Assembly (NCBI RefSeq): GCF_900115075.1
Contig: NZ_FOVG01000006.1
Span: forward strand, 124,001 to 188,000
Direction: 5' to 3'
DNA length: 64,000 nt
Source of the DNA: Candidatus Pantoea varia
GTDB lineage: Bacteria; Pseudomonadota; Gammaproteobacteria; Enterobacterales; Enterobacteriaceae
In this document: positions 35,403 through 44,723 of the stretch, one piece after another
Layout: each line of letters opens with the position of its first letter
Numbering within the stretch: the stretch's first letter is position 1
Notes under the pieces: model-generated
Seen by the model: only the letters and a program-made list of their open reading frames with translations
Databases searched by the model: none
What the model was told of the DNA's origin: nothing
Made by a program: the position numbers and the translations under genes

Positions 35403-35645
35403 ATGAGAGAAATCAACCAGACTGAAATTGCTGCCGTTAGCGGCGCGGGCCTGACTGAATTCCTGGGTGAAGTTAATACTGCACTGACTGAAGTTTCAGG
35501 TTTATTCGACACCACCGTCGCATCAATCAAGGAAAGCACTGATCTGGGCCAGACTCTGGGTCTGACTTACAAAGCGATTGGCCTGAATTTCGCCCAAGGC
35601 TTCCTGAGCGCATTTTCAGGCTTCCTGACTAAATTAGCTGCCTGA
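35403..35645 (+). CDS. Putative class II microcin-like double-glycine leader peptide
   Basis: 80-residue peptide. The first 15 residues, MREINQTEIAAVSGA, have the length and pattern of class II microcin leaders (MREI...SGA in microcins E492 and H47; ...VSGG in microcin V). They predict cleavage after Ala15 by a C39-peptidase ABC exporter. The predicted mature part (16-80) is cysteine-free, about net -3, rich in Gly, Leu, Thr and Phe, with amphipathic stretches such as NFAQGFLSAFSGFLTKLAA. It lacks the serine-rich tail of siderophore microcins. ATG with AAGGA nine bases upstream, a Fur-like box before it and a terminator after it. No immunity or transport gene adjoins it. The class is recognised from the leader only; activity is inference. 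Confidence 0.7.
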   Translation: MREINQTEIAAVSGAGLTEFLGEVNTALTEVSGLFDTTVASIKESTDLGQTLGLTYKAIGLNFAQGFLSAFSGFLTKLAA

Positions 35646-35685
35646 TAGAATCATTACCACCGTATTAACTTAAATGCGGTTAATT

Positions 35686-35720
35686 AAAGTCTGCCTGATA
35701 CTCTTTCAGGCAGGCTTTTT
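35686..35720 (+). terminator. Terminator of the microcin-like gene
   Basis: CTGCCTGA and TCAGGCAG pair around a short loop, extended by AAAG/GCTTTTT. Strong intrinsic terminator 40 bp after the stop codon, so the gene is a single transcription unit. Confidence 0.88.
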
Positions 35721-35825
35721 ATTTAGCACAATATTATAAATCTTTCGCTTTCAGATTACGTATCCGTTAATAACCGGCAGGGAAATTATCATGGCCGGAA
35801 GCGGCCGGTGCAGTCTGGCATTGAC

Positions 35826-36584
35826 CTAAACCGAACCGACCAGCGGTGGATAAATATCAAAACGATGGCTTTTAGTGACCACGGCCGCCTGCGTTACCAC
35901 ACCCGCCAGCGGCGGTGCATAGTCTGGCCGTTTGACCACGATACGTTTCTTCGCCAGCCGCCGGGCCGGTTCCAGTAGCGCATCCGCATCTTCATCCGGC
36001 CCGACCAGCGACTGAAACACCCGCATCTCCTTTTTCACCAGCGCACTTTTCTGGCGATGGGGATACATCGGATCGAGGTAGACCACATCCGGTTGCGGCG
36101 TGATATCGCCCAGCGCCTGCGCGCTGGCGGCATGAATCAGCGTCAGGCGGTCGCGCAGCCAGGGGCCAATTTCCGCATCCTGGTAACCGCGCTGCAATCC
36201 ATCTTCCAGCAGCGCAGCCACTACCGGATGACGCTCCAGCATCCGCACCCGGCAGCCGAGTGCGGCCAGCACAAACGCATCACGTCCCAGTCCTGCAGTC
36301 GCATCAACCACATCCGGCAGATAACCGCCTTTGATACCGACCGCTTTAGCGACGGCCTCGCCGCGTCCACCACCGAAGCGACGGCGATGCGCCATCGCGC
36401 CAGTGACGAAATCAACAAAAATACCGCCCAGCTTAGGCTCATCACGTTTACGCAGTTCAAGGTGCGTTGAAGTCTGCACCAGCGCCAGCAGCGACGCTTC
36501 ATCGTGCTCCAGCTGCCAGCGCTGCGCTAAACGTGATAAGGCGCCGTCTCCGGCGCCTGATTCATCGAGCAAACAGATTTTCAC
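35826..36584 (-). CDS. rsmJ: RsmJ, 16S rRNA m2G1516 methyltransferase
   Basis: 252-residue SAM-dependent methyltransferase modifying G1516 of 16S rRNA. Nearly collinear with E. coli RsmJ ([59 protein letters not shown] as the SAM motif, [20 protein letters not shown]). GTG start. It follows prlC with 8 bp between, the conserved prlC-rsmJ operon. Confidence 0.95.
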   Translation of the reverse strand: MKICLLDESGAGDGALSRLAQRWQLEHDEASLLALVQTSTHLELRKRDEPKLGGIFVDFVTGAMAHRRRFGGGRGEAVAKAVGIKGGYLPDVVDATAGLGRDAFVLAALGCRVRMLERHPVVAALLEDGLQRGYQDAEIGPWLRDRLTLIHAASAQALGDITPQPDVVYLDPMYPHRQKSALVKKEMRVFQSLVGPDEDADALLEPARRLAKKRIVVKRPDYAPPLAGVVTQAAVVTKSHRFDIYPPLVGSV

Positions 36585-36592
36585 GAACCGAC

Positions 36593-38635
36593 TTATCCCT
36601 GAATGCCGTAATGTTCCAGCATTGCATCAAGCTGCGGCTCACGGCCACGGAAGCGTTTGAACAGCTCCATCGGCTCTTCAGAACCCCCACGCGTCAGGAT
36701 GTTATCCAGGAATGACTGACCGGTTTCACGGTTGAAGATGCCCTCTTCTTCAAAGCGGGAGTAAGCATCCGCCGCCAGCACGTCTGCCCACAGATAGCTG
36801 TAGTAACCCGCCGCATAGCCACCGGCAAAGATGTGGCTGAAGGCGTGCGGGAAACGGCCCCATTCCGGACTCGGGACAACTGCTACGCGACTTTTCACTT
36901 CGCGCAGGGTGTCCAGAATCTGCGCGCCTTTTTCCGGATTAAACTCGGTATGCAGACGGAAATCGAACAGGCCGAACTCCAGCTGACGCAGGATAAACAG
37001 CGCGGCCTGATAGTTCTTAGCGGCCAGCATTTTATCCAGCAGCTCTTTCGGCAGCGGTTCACCGGTCTCAAAGTGACCCGAGATAAACGCCAGCGCATCC
37101 GGTTCCCAGCACCAGTTTTCCATAAACTGACTGGGCAGTTCGACCGCATCCCATGGCACACCGCTGATACCGGAAACGCCAGGCGCTTCGATGCGGGTCA
37201 GCATGTGATGCAGGCCATGACCAAACTCATGGAACAGAGTAATCACTTCATCATGGGTGAACAGCGCAGGTTTGCCCTTCACTGGACGGTTAAAGTTGCA
37301 GGTCAGGTAGGCAACGGGCTTCTGCAGGCTGCCATCGGCTTTACGCATCTGACCAACGCAGTCATCCATCCACGCACCGCCACGTTTGTGCTCGCGGGCG
37401 TAGAGATCGAGATAGAAACTGCCGCGCAGTTCGCCGGTTTCATCGAACAGATCGAAGAACTTCACGTCTGGATGGTAAACCTCAACGTCAGTGCGCTGCT
37501 TCGCGCTGATGCCGTAAATGCGTTTTACCACTTCAAACAGACCGGCGACCGCACGCTCTTCCGGGAAGTAAGGACGCAGTTGCTCATCGCTGATGGTGTA
37601 GAGATGCTGCTTCTGCTTTTCACCGTAATAGGTAAGATCCCAGGGATTCAGTTCAGTGACGCCATGCTCTTTTTGGGCGAAGGCGCGCAGCTGCTCCAGC
37701 TCTTTCTCACCCTGCGGACGGGCGCGTTCAGCCAGATCGTTGAGGAAGTCGATCACCTGAGACGGGCTTTGCGCCATTTTGGTCGCCAGAGATTTATCCG
37801 CATAGGAGTCGAAGCCCAGCAACTGTGCCAGCTCGTGACGCAGCGCCAGTTCTTCCGCCATGATGGGACCGTTATCCCACTTACCGGCGTTCGGCCCCTG
37901 ATCGGAGGCGCGCGTCGCATAGGCGCGATACATCTCTTCACGCAGCGCCGCGTTGTCGCAGTAGGTCATCACCGGCAGATAGCTTGGGATATCCAGCGTC
38001 AGCAGCCAGCCTTCCTGCTCTTTGGCCTCGGCCTGGGCTTTCGCCGCCGCCATCGCGCTTTCCGGCATACCCGCCAGCTCGCTTTCATCGGTAATCAGCT
38101 TGCTCCAGCCCATGGTGGCATCGAGCACGTTGTTGCTGTAAGCCGAACCCAGCTCAGAGAGGCGCGCGGCGATTTCGCCATAGCGTTGCTGTTTATCTTT
38201 TGGCAGGCCAATACCGGAGAGTTCAAAATCACGCAGAGCATTGTCGACCGCTTTCTTCTGCGCCAGATCCAGTGCAGCGTACTGATCACCCTCTTTGAGG
38301 TTGCGATACGCCTGATAGAGACCTTCATGCTGACCGACCCACGTGCTGTATTCTGAGAGCAGTGGCAGCGTCTGCTCATAGGCTTCACGCAGCTCCGGGC
38401 TGTTTTTAACCGCGTTGAGGTGGCTGACCGGTGAGAAAATACGGCTCAGGCGGTCGTCGGTTTCCGCCAGCGGCTGAACCAGATTATCCCAGGTGTAGGG
38501 CGCGCCCTGTGCCACCACTTTTTCAACTTCTGCGCGACAGTGGCTCAGCACTTCCGTCACGGCAGGCACCACATGTTCAGGCTGGATGGCAGAAAAAGGA
38601 GGGAGCGTAAAAGATGTCAGTAGCGGATTGGTCAT
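36593..38635 (-). CDS. prlC: PrlC, oligopeptidase A
   Basis: 680-residue cytoplasmic M3 zinc metallopeptidase that degrades short peptides, including cleaved signal peptides. Zinc motif HEFGH at 469-473, with the third ligand in the downstream helix ([10 protein letters not shown]). The start [20 protein letters not shown] is typical. ATG with AAGGAC upstream. First gene of the prlC-rsmJ operon; divergent from rlmJ. Confidence 0.95.
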   Translation of the reverse strand: MTNPLLTSFTLPPFSAIQPEHVVPAVTEVLSHCRAEVEKVVAQGAPYTWDNLVQPLAETDDRLSRIFSPVSHLNAVKNSPELREAYEQTLPLLSEYSTWVGQHEGLYQAYRNLKEGDQYAALDLAQKKAVDNALRDFELSGIGLPKDKQQRYGEIAARLSELGSAYSNNVLDATMGWSKLITDESELAGMPESAMAAAKAQAEAKEQEGWLLTLDIPSYLPVMTYCDNAALREEMYRAYATRASDQGPNAGKWDNGPIMAEELALRHELAQLLGFDSYADKSLATKMAQSPSQVIDFLNDLAERARPQGEKELEQLRAFAQKEHGVTELNPWDLTYYGEKQKQHLYTISDEQLRPYFPEERAVAGLFEVVKRIYGISAKQRTDVEVYHPDVKFFDLFDETGELRGSFYLDLYAREHKRGGAWMDDCVGQMRKADGSLQKPVAYLTCNFNRPVKGKPALFTHDEVITLFHEFGHGLHHMLTRIEAPGVSGISGVPWDAVELPSQFMENWCWEPDALAFISGHFETGEPLPKELLDKMLAAKNYQAALFILRQLEFGLFDFRLHTEFNPEKGAQILDTLREVKSRVAVVPSPEWGRFPHAFSHIFAGGYAAGYYSYLWADVLAADAYSRFEEEGIFNRETGQSFLDNILTRGGSEEPMELFKRFRGREPQLDAMLEHYGIQG

Positions 38636-39065
38636 AGCGCAGTCCTTTATAGATGTATGGGGCGCAGCGGGTCGCGCAACGCAATCTAAGTAACATGCGG
38701 CTTAGTGTAGCGGAAATCAATGGCAGCCAGGATGAGGTGGGGAAGAAACGCGCGAATGGCCGCACGGAAGATGCAGGCGGGGGTCTCATGCCCGAGATCC
38801 TGGCGGGCACGCCGGGCAGGTTTTGCGGCCGGTTTATGCATCTGGAAACCACAAACCAAACCTGCCACCCCGAACCACGCCCTGCAATCCCGATTTGTTA
38901 TCACGCTTCTGGCCCATCAGCGGGTCATCCCTGATATAATCGCGGATTCTCATGCTTTTCCTGCGTCGGTTGCTGTGCGTCGTTCTGTGGGTAATACGTG
39001 AGGTAATAATTGGTATAAATTGATTTTCCATCAATTAAAACCTTATACATTCAACAGGATAAACA
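38636..39065. promoter_or_regulatory. prlC/rlmJ divergent region
   Basis: A 430-bp gene-free interval. Toward rlmJ there is an extended -10 (TGATATAAT, 38932-38940) and, nearer the start, TATAAA followed by an AATTGAT-N5-ATCAATT inverted repeat (39018-39036). No heat-shock promoter for prlC could be assigned with certainty. No coding potential accepted. Confidence 0.45.
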
Positions 39066-39908
39066 ATGCTGAGTTATCGCCATAGCTTCCATGCTGGCAA
39101 CCACGCCGACGTGCTGAAGCACACCGTTCTGAGCCTGATCATCACGGCGCTGAAAGAGAAAGAGAAACCGTTTTTCTATCTGGATACCCATGCGGGCGCA
39201 GGTCGCTACCAGCTCAGCGGCGAGCACGCCGAGCGTACCGGTGAATATCTGGAAGGCATCTCTCGTATCTGGCAACAGCCCGATGCGCCGGAATTGCTGC
39301 AACCCTATTTTGACGCGATTCGTGCGCTGAACCGAAGCGGCACGCTGCGCTACTATCCCGGCTCACCGCTTATTGCCCGTCACCTGCTGCGTGCAGATGA
39401 CAAACTGCAACTCACGGAGCTGCACTCCAGCGACTACCCGCTGCTGCGTAACGAATTCAGCAAAGATGACCGCGCGCGCGTCGATCGCGCCGACGGTTAT
39501 CAGCAGTTAAAATCGAAACTGCCACCGCCGTCGCGTCGCGGACTGGTGCTGATCGATCCACCGTATGAGATGAAAAGTGACTACCAGGCAGTAGTGAAAG
39601 GCATTCAGGAAGGCCATAAGCGTTTTGGCACCGGCGTCTTTGCGCTGTGGTATCCGGTGGTGTTGCGCCAGCAGATCAAACATATGCTGCGCGACCTGGA
39701 AGCAACCGGCATCCGTAATATCCTGCAGATCGAACTGGCTGCCCGCCCGGACAGCGATCAGCGCGGCATGACCGCTTCCGGCATGATCGTGATTAACCCA
39801 CCGTGGAAGCTGGCCCAGCAGATGAATACCCTGCTACCGTGGCTGCACCAGAAACTGGTTCCGGCTGGTACCGGCCACTTCGTGGTTAACCAGATCGTCC
39901 CCGAATAA
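39066..39908 (+). CDS. rlmJ: RlmJ, 23S rRNA m6A2030 methyltransferase
   Basis: 280-residue SAM-dependent methyltransferase acting on A2030 of 23S rRNA. N-terminal MLSYRHSFHAGNHADVLKHT, a family hallmark. Catalytic DPPY motif in LIDPPYEMKSDY (about residue 164), and KPFFYLDTHAGAGRY as the SAM loop. ATG after ACAGGATAAAC. In E. coli gor follows; here two more genes intervene. Confidence 0.95.
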   Translation: MLSYRHSFHAGNHADVLKHTVLSLIITALKEKEKPFFYLDTHAGAGRYQLSGEHAERTGEYLEGISRIWQQPDAPELLQPYFDAIRALNRSGTLRYYPGSPLIARHLLRADDKLQLTELHSSDYPLLRNEFSKDDRARVDRADGYQQLKSKLPPPSRRGLVLIDPPYEMKSDYQAVVKGIQEGHKRFGTGVFALWYPVVLRQQIKHMLRDLEATGIRNILQIELAARPDSDQRGMTASGMIVINPPWKLAQQMNTLLPWLHQKLVPAGTGHFVVNQIVPE

Positions 39909-39968
39909 CTCTCTTTGTCTTCTACGCCGCTCACTACCGGTGCTGCGGCGTTGTATCAGGTCTTTACC

Positions 39969-40787
39969 ATGTGGATCATACTGGCTGGCGCGCTGGCCGC
40001 GCTGCAACCGGCGCGACGGCTGGCATTATTATTACTGGCGCTCGCCACCCTGCTGGGTTTTTATCAGGACGTGTTAGCGTGGCCGGCACTGCTGCTGTTT
40101 ACCGGCACCGCCGCTGTGGTGGCACTCCGTATTTATGACCGTGACCATCATCGACGACAAATGCTCTCCGAAGCGCTGCTGGTACTGATTGCTATCGGGT
40201 TGCTCCTCCATCTTTTCCCAGGCTTTACTAACCCCCTTCAGGCAGAGGATGTGCAGGCCGGGCCGCGCAGCGTGCCTTTCAGCTTCGGGTTTAACTTCGA
40301 TAAAGCGCTTATTCCTTTTGTACTGCTGGCCTGCCTGCCGACGCTGTTTCGCGCGCCTGCCACGCCACCACGCTATCGGCTGCCCGCCGCACTGGCGCTG
40401 GTCGCGGCCATTCCGGTATTGCTGTACTGCGCGGTATTATTGGGCGGATTAGCGTTTGAGCGACACTCGCCAGACTGGCTGGGCGCATTTATGCTCGCCA
40501 ATCTGTTCTTTGTTTCACTGGCGGAAGAGGCCCTGTTTCGTGGCTATCTGCAGCAGCGCTTAAAGCCGGTAGTGGGCGGCCTCCCGGCGCTGTTACTGAG
40601 TGCGCTGCTGTTTGGTCTGGTGCATCTGAGCGGCGGCCTGTTGCTGGTGATCTTCGCCACCCTGGCCGGGCTGTTATATGGGCTGGCGTGGCACTGGAGC
40701 GGCCGCTTATGGCTGGCGACCGCCCTGCACTTTGGCCTTAACCTCACCCATCTGTTGTTTTTCACTTATCCCGCACTGCATCATTAG
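39969..40787 (+). CDS. CPBP-family intramembrane metalloprotease
   Basis: About 272 residues, highly hydrophobic, eight or so membrane helices. The C-terminal ABI/CPBP motifs are complete: E186-E187-xxx-R191 in [19 protein letters not shown], and HFGLNLTH. This predicts an active membrane protease of the CAAX/bacteriocin-processing type. The ATG at 39969 with AGGT upstream is preferred; a TTG at 39915 would add 18 residues. It follows rlmJ on the same strand and overlaps the end of the opposite RNase Z gene by 4 bp. CPBP proteins include bacteriocin self-immunity factors; a link to the microcin-like gene 4 kb away is speculation. Confidence 0.78.
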   Translation: MWIILAGALAALQPARRLALLLLALATLLGFYQDVLAWPALLLFTGTAAVVALRIYDRDHHRRQMLSEALLVLIAIGLLLHLFPGFTNPLQAEDVQAGPRSVPFSFGFNFDKALIPFVLLACLPTLFRAPATPPRYRLPAALALVAAIPVLLYCAVLLGGLAFERHSPDWLGAFMLANLFFVSLAEEALFRGYLQQRLKPVVGGLPALLLSALLFGLVHLSGGLLLVIFATLAGLLYGLAWHWSGRLWLATALHFGLNLTHLLFFTYPALHH

Positions 40788-41695
40788 AGGTTAAAAACCG
40801 CCAGGTCCGAGGCCAACTCAGTGCAGGGGAAAATGGTCTGGCACTCCGCCAGCAGGCGGCTCATGTCCTTTGCCAGATAGCGGGAGCTGAAATGGGTGGC
40901 GATCAGCCGTTTTGCCCCGGCACGCTTTGCCACCCCGGCAGCCTGCAGCGTTGTGGAGTGCCCGCGCCCGTTGGCTTTTTCCACCATCGCCGCCTCCAGC
41001 GTGGTTTCATGCACCATCAGGTCAACATCCGCCGCCAGTTGCAGCGCGACCTCGGTCGGTGCCGTATCGCCGAAGATAGCCAGCTTTTTGCCGGGTGTTG
41101 CCGGTCCAAGGTAGTCAGCACCGTTAACTATCCGCCCATCCTCCAGCGTCACACATTCCCCCTGCTTCAGTTGCTGAAACCATGGGCCCCGTGGTACCCC
41201 TTCCGCTTTCAGACGCGCGGCATCCAGCAGGCCGGGTTTGTCATGCTGTTCAATGCGGTAGCCAAAACACTCCACCGGATGGCTCAGCGGCCAGGCACTG
41301 ATACGAAACTCTCCGTCATCCAGCGTCCAGCCCGCCTCAATCTCAACAATGGTCAGCGGATAGTCAGTGTAGGAGCCGCTGATCGACAGCGCCGTCTCCA
41401 CAAAGGTCTTTAATCCTTTGGGGCCATAGACCGTCATCGGTGAGGTCAGTCCGGCCATCGACCGGCTGGTGAGTAATCCCGGCAGCCCGAAAATATGATC
41501 GCCATGCAGATGGGTGATAAAAATCTTATCCAGCTTGCCCGGTTTCAGGCTGGAGCGCATAAACTGTAGTTGCGTGCCTTCCCCGCAGTCGAACAGCCAG
41601 GTTTCACCACTCAGCGCGCGGGTAAAAGCGATGGACGTTACGTTACGTTGCAGGCTGGGAGCACCGCCGCCGGTGCCGAGAAAAGTAAGGTGCAT
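40784..41695 (-). CDS. rbn: Ribonuclease Z / RNase BN
   Basis: 303-residue metallo-beta-lactamase-fold tRNA 3'-processing enzyme, the ElaC short form. Zinc motif HLHGDH (62-67) within [17 protein letters not shown]. Further ligands lie in [16 protein letters not shown] and MVHETTLE, and the C-terminal region has the short-form HFSSRY. The start [20 protein letters not shown] matches E. coli ElaC ([20 protein letters not shown]). Divergent from gor. In E. coli this gene is elsewhere (elaC), so its place here is a lineage rearrangement. Confidence 0.9.
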   Translation of the reverse strand: MHLTFLGTGGGAPSLQRNVTSIAFTRALSGETWLFDCGEGTQLQFMRSSLKPGKLDKIFITHLHGDHIFGLPGLLTSRSMAGLTSPMTVYGPKGLKTFVETALSISGSYTDYPLTIVEIEAGWTLDDGEFRISAWPLSHPVECFGYRIEQHDKPGLLDAARLKAEGVPRGPWFQQLKQGECVTLEDGRIVNGADYLGPATPGKKLAIFGDTAPTEVALQLAADVDLMVHETTLEAAMVEKANGRGHSTTLQAAGVAKRAGAKRLIATHFSSRYLAKDMSRLLAECQTIFPCTELASDLAVFNL

Positions 41696-41823
41696 GGTAT
41701 GCTTCCCTGTAAGCGAATAAAAAACAGAACCCTATTACAATCATAGGCGCAAACTTTGCGTCATTTCGACCCGCAGCGTTACACTCAACCCCAATTTTTT
41801 TATGCAACCGGATGGATACTTCA

Positions 41824-43176
41824 ATGACCCGACATTTCGACTATCTCGCCATTGGCGGCGGCAGTGGCGGCATCGCCTCAATTAACCGTGCGGCTATGTA
41901 TGGCCAGAAATGTGCCCTGATTGAAGCGAAAGAGCTGGGCGGCACCTGCGTGAACGTGGGTTGCGTGCCAAAAAAAATCATGTGGCATGCCGCGCAAATC
42001 GCCGAAGCTATCCATCTCTATGGGCCGGACTATGGCTTCGACACTACCGTGAACCGCTTCGACTGGGCCACGCTGGTGAAAAACCGCAGCGCCTACATCG
42101 ATCGCATCCACAACTCTTACGACAACGTGCTGGGTAAAAACAACGTTGAAGTGATCAAAGGCTTCGCCCGCTTTGTCGATGCGCACAGCGTTGAAGTTAA
42201 CGGCGAGATTATCACGGCCAACCATATTCTGATCGCTACCGGCGGTCGTCCGGTTCACCCCAACATTCCGGGTGCGGAGTACGGTATTGATTCCGATGGC
42301 TTCTTCGAACTGGATGCCCTGCCAAAACGCACCGCCGTGATCGGCGCAGGCTATATCGCGGTCGAACTGGCGGGCGTGGTGAACGCGCTGGGTTCAGAAA
42401 CCCACCTGTTCGTGCGTAAACATGCGCCGCTGCGCAGTTTCGATCCGCTGCTTACTGAGACGCTGGTCGAAGTGATGAACACCGAAGGCCCGGCGCTGTA
42501 CACCGAATCCATTCCTAAAGCCGTGGTCAAAAACAGCGATGGCAGCCTGACGCTGCAGCTGGAAAACGGCAGTGACTACACTGTGGATTGCCTGGTCTGG
42601 GCGATTGGCCGTGAGCCCGCTAACGACAACCTCAACATTGAAGCCGCTGGCGTGACGCTGGATGACAAAGGCTATATCAAAGTCGATAAATTCCAGAACA
42701 CCAGCGTGTCAGGCGTCTACGCCGTGGGCGACAACACCGGTGCGGTTGAGCTGACGCCGGTGGCGGTTGCTGCAGGCCGTCGTCTCTCTGAGCGTCTGTT
42801 TAACAACAAGCCGGACGAGCATCTGGATTACAGTAATATCCCGACCGTGGTGTTCAGTCATCCGCCGATTGGCACCGTGGGACTGACCGAGCCGCAGGCA
42901 CGCGAACAGTATGGCGACGATCAGGTGAAGGTCTACAAATCGTCGTTTACCGCCATGTACACCGCAGTCACCCAGCATCGCCAGCCGTGCCGCATGAAGC
43001 TGGTCTGTGTGGGCGCAGACGAGAAAATTGTCGGCATTCACGGTATCGGATTCGGCATGGATGAGATGCTGCAGGGCTTTGCCGTGGCGCTGAAAATGGG
43101 TGCGACCAAGAAAGACTTCGATAACACCGTGGCGATCCACCCGACCGCAGCAGAAGAGTTCGTGACGATGCGTTAA
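41824..43176 (+). CDS. gor: Gor, glutathione reductase
   Basis: 450-residue NADPH- and FAD-dependent enzyme that regenerates reduced glutathione. Redox disulfide Cys42/Cys47 in [16 protein letters not shown] motif [17 protein letters not shown] fold [14 protein letters not shown], and catalytic His439 in AIHPTAAEE. The start [13 protein letters not shown] matches E. coli; an ATG 12 bases earlier is not needed. Ends the conserved pitA-to-gor block. Strong terminator follows. Confidence 0.96.
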   Translation: MTRHFDYLAIGGGSGGIASINRAAMYGQKCALIEAKELGGTCVNVGCVPKKIMWHAAQIAEAIHLYGPDYGFDTTVNRFDWATLVKNRSAYIDRIHNSYDNVLGKNNVEVIKGFARFVDAHSVEVNGEIITANHILIATGGRPVHPNIPGAEYGIDSDGFFELDALPKRTAVIGAGYIAVELAGVVNALGSETHLFVRKHAPLRSFDPLLTETLVEVMNTEGPALYTESIPKAVVKNSDGSLTLQLENGSDYTVDCLVWAIGREPANDNLNIEAAGVTLDDKGYIKVDKFQNTSVSGVYAVGDNTGAVELTPVAVAAGRRLSERLFNNKPDEHLDYSNIPTVVFSHPPIGTVGLTEPQAREQYGDDQVKVYKSSFTAMYTAVTQHRQPCRMKLVCVGADEKIVGIHGIGFGMDEMLQGFAVALKMGATKKDFDNTVAIHPTAAEEFVTMR

Positions 43177-43200
43177 TCTGCACCAGACTTCAGAAACAGT

Positions 43201-43228
43201 ACAGGCGACTCCGGTCGCCTGTTTTTTT
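43201..43228 (+). terminator. gor terminator
   Basis: ACAGGCGAC-TCCG-GTCGCCTGT followed by seven Ts: strong intrinsic terminator. Confidence 0.93.
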
Positions 43229-43291
43229 GTGTCACATTCTCTCAACCGCTTTCTGACCGTGAAGTGCAGCAACGCACCGCGCCAGTGCAAC

Positions 43292-44188
43292 TCAGCTAAC
43301 CCGATCCAGCCAGCGCACATAAGCCTGATCCCACAACGCCGCGGGCGTTCCCGCCTTGCCAAGACCAAAGCCATGCCCGCCCTTACTGATCTGAATCAGC
43401 TCAACCGGCACACGGTTGCGGCGACAGGTGTCGCGCATCAGCTCGGTGTTAAAGGGATTTGAGGTGTGATCGTCCTCGGCCTGCGCCAGAAACGTGGGCG
43501 GATATTGCCGGGTGACATAGTTCTGCACTGACCAATTCGCCTCATCCTGCGGCGTAGCATTTTTGCCAACCATCATCAGATGCGTATTGGTGTGCTGGTA
43601 AGGCGCTTCCAGCGTAATGACCGGATAGATCAGGCCGACGCTGTCGACTTTCGGCACCACTTCATCCAGCGGGTCGATGGCTGGATAGGATTCAAAATCC
43701 GGCCGCGCCGCCGCCATTCCCAGCAGATGTCCACCTGCGGAGAAGCCTAGTACATGCACCTTGCGCTCAAAAGATCGCACCAGCCGGATGGCGCGCTGCG
43801 CATCCTGCAGCGGCGCCAGCCGGCCCGCCTGCCACTTCTCATGCGGTAACCGGTAGCTGAGCACGTAGGCGGTATAACCACTGGCATTGAGCCAGCGCGC
43901 GACCGGCCAGGCTTCGCGTCCCATGCCGATCCAGCGATAACCGCCGCCTGCAGCGATCAATACCGCTTCGCCATTCGGATTTTCCGGTTTAAAGCGTTGA
44001 ATCGCCGGGCTGACGATATTTGACCACGAACCGGTGCTGTTAATATGCAACTGGCCGGATGGGCCGCCGCCGCCGGGCGGATCATCCGGCCAGAGGGGAA
44101 TAATGTCATCACGGGCAAATAATTTGCCGGTGGTCATGGAGAGCCCGAGCGCTCCCGTGCCGAGAATAAAGCGTCGACGCGTAATCAT
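43292..44188 (-). CDS. Tat-exported alpha/beta hydrolase (esterase-like)
   Basis: 298 residues. The N-terminus MITRRRFILGTGALGLSMTT is a twin-arginine signal, so the folded protein is probably exported to the periplasm. Acetyl-esterase/BD-FAE-like core: oxyanion AAGGGY, nucleophile elbow GFSAGGH, catalytic Asp in AEDDHTSNP, and His in GGHGFGLG. The FKPENPNGEAVLIAAGG opening is typical of the group. Likely carbohydrate or xylan side-chain esterase by family; substrate unknown. Converges with gor. Confidence 0.8.
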   Translation of the reverse strand: MITRRRFILGTGALGLSMTTGKLFARDDIIPLWPDDPPGGGGPSGQLHINSTGSWSNIVSPAIQRFKPENPNGEAVLIAAGGGYRWIGMGREAWPVARWLNASGYTAYVLSYRLPHEKWQAGRLAPLQDAQRAIRLVRSFERKVHVLGFSAGGHLLGMAAARPDFESYPAIDPLDEVVPKVDSVGLIYPVITLEAPYQHTNTHLMMVGKNATPQDEANWSVQNYVTRQYPPTFLAQAEDDHTSNPFNTELMRDTCRRNRVPVELIQISKGGHGFGLGKAGTPAALWDQAYVRWLDRVS

Positions 44189-44312
44189 AATGCCTGTTGT
44201 GTGATGTCCGAAGTGTCAGCAAACCGTTGCGGCAGGCTAAAGAAGTATGACTAAATGCAAGTCTGGTGCCATGGCTGGCGATTATGTACGCAATCGAGTG
44301 CCAAAAGCCATA

Positions 44313-44339
44313 AAAAAACGCGCCCGGCAGGCGCGTTTT
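44313..44339 (-). terminator. Terminator of the antiporter-small protein operon
   Basis: On the minus strand, ACGCGCC-TGCC-GGGCGCGT is followed by TTTTTTT. Perfect stem core, 20 bp after the stop of the small periplasmic protein gene. Confidence 0.85.
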
Positions 44340-44356
44340 CATTTCATTCCGTGTGG

Positions 44357-44701
44357 TTAATCTTCCTGCTGGAACTGTGCCATCACGGCCTGCTCACACT
44401 GCTGCTCGTTGACGCGCAGTTTGGCACGCTCATCATCACCCAGTTGCAGCCAGGCACTGGCCACTTCACGCGCAGACTCTTCATCAAATTCGGGCTGATT
44501 CATCGCCGATGACGACTGACTGCTCGCCACTGAAGATTTCATCTGTTCAACATATTGATCCGCACTCGCAACCTTTTTCTCGCCGCTGACAATGTGGCAC
44601 AACTGACTGGCATAAACATTCTGCTCCGTATCAGTGTCGTCCGCCGCCAGCGCGCTGCCGGTGGCGAGGATGCTCAGCAGCACTATCTGAGTCACTTTCA
44701 T
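44357..44701 (-). CDS. Small periplasmic protein of unknown function
   Basis: 114 residues, not recognised. A signal peptide (MKVTQIVLLSILATGSALA, cleavage after residue 19) is followed by an acidic, Gln/Ser-rich soluble protein. The mature part has exactly two cysteines (35 and 102), probably forming a disulfide. ATG with AGGAG upstream. It starts 22 bp after the antiporter gene on the same strand and shares its terminator, so it may assist in salt or pH stress (inference). Confidence 0.65.
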   Translation of the reverse strand: MKVTQIVLLSILATGSALAADDTDTEQNVYASQLCHIVSGEKKVASADQYVEQMKSSVASSQSSSAMNQPEFDEESAREVASAWLQLGDDERAKLRVNEQQCEQAVMAQFQQED

Positions 44702-44723
44702 TCTTAACTCCTGTTCGTTCGGG

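Noticed and set aside
36833..38356. 507-codon open frame on the plus strand opposite prlC
   Set aside because: It lies wholly within prlC on the other strand. prlC has all family motifs; the long antisense frame follows from GC-rich codon use.
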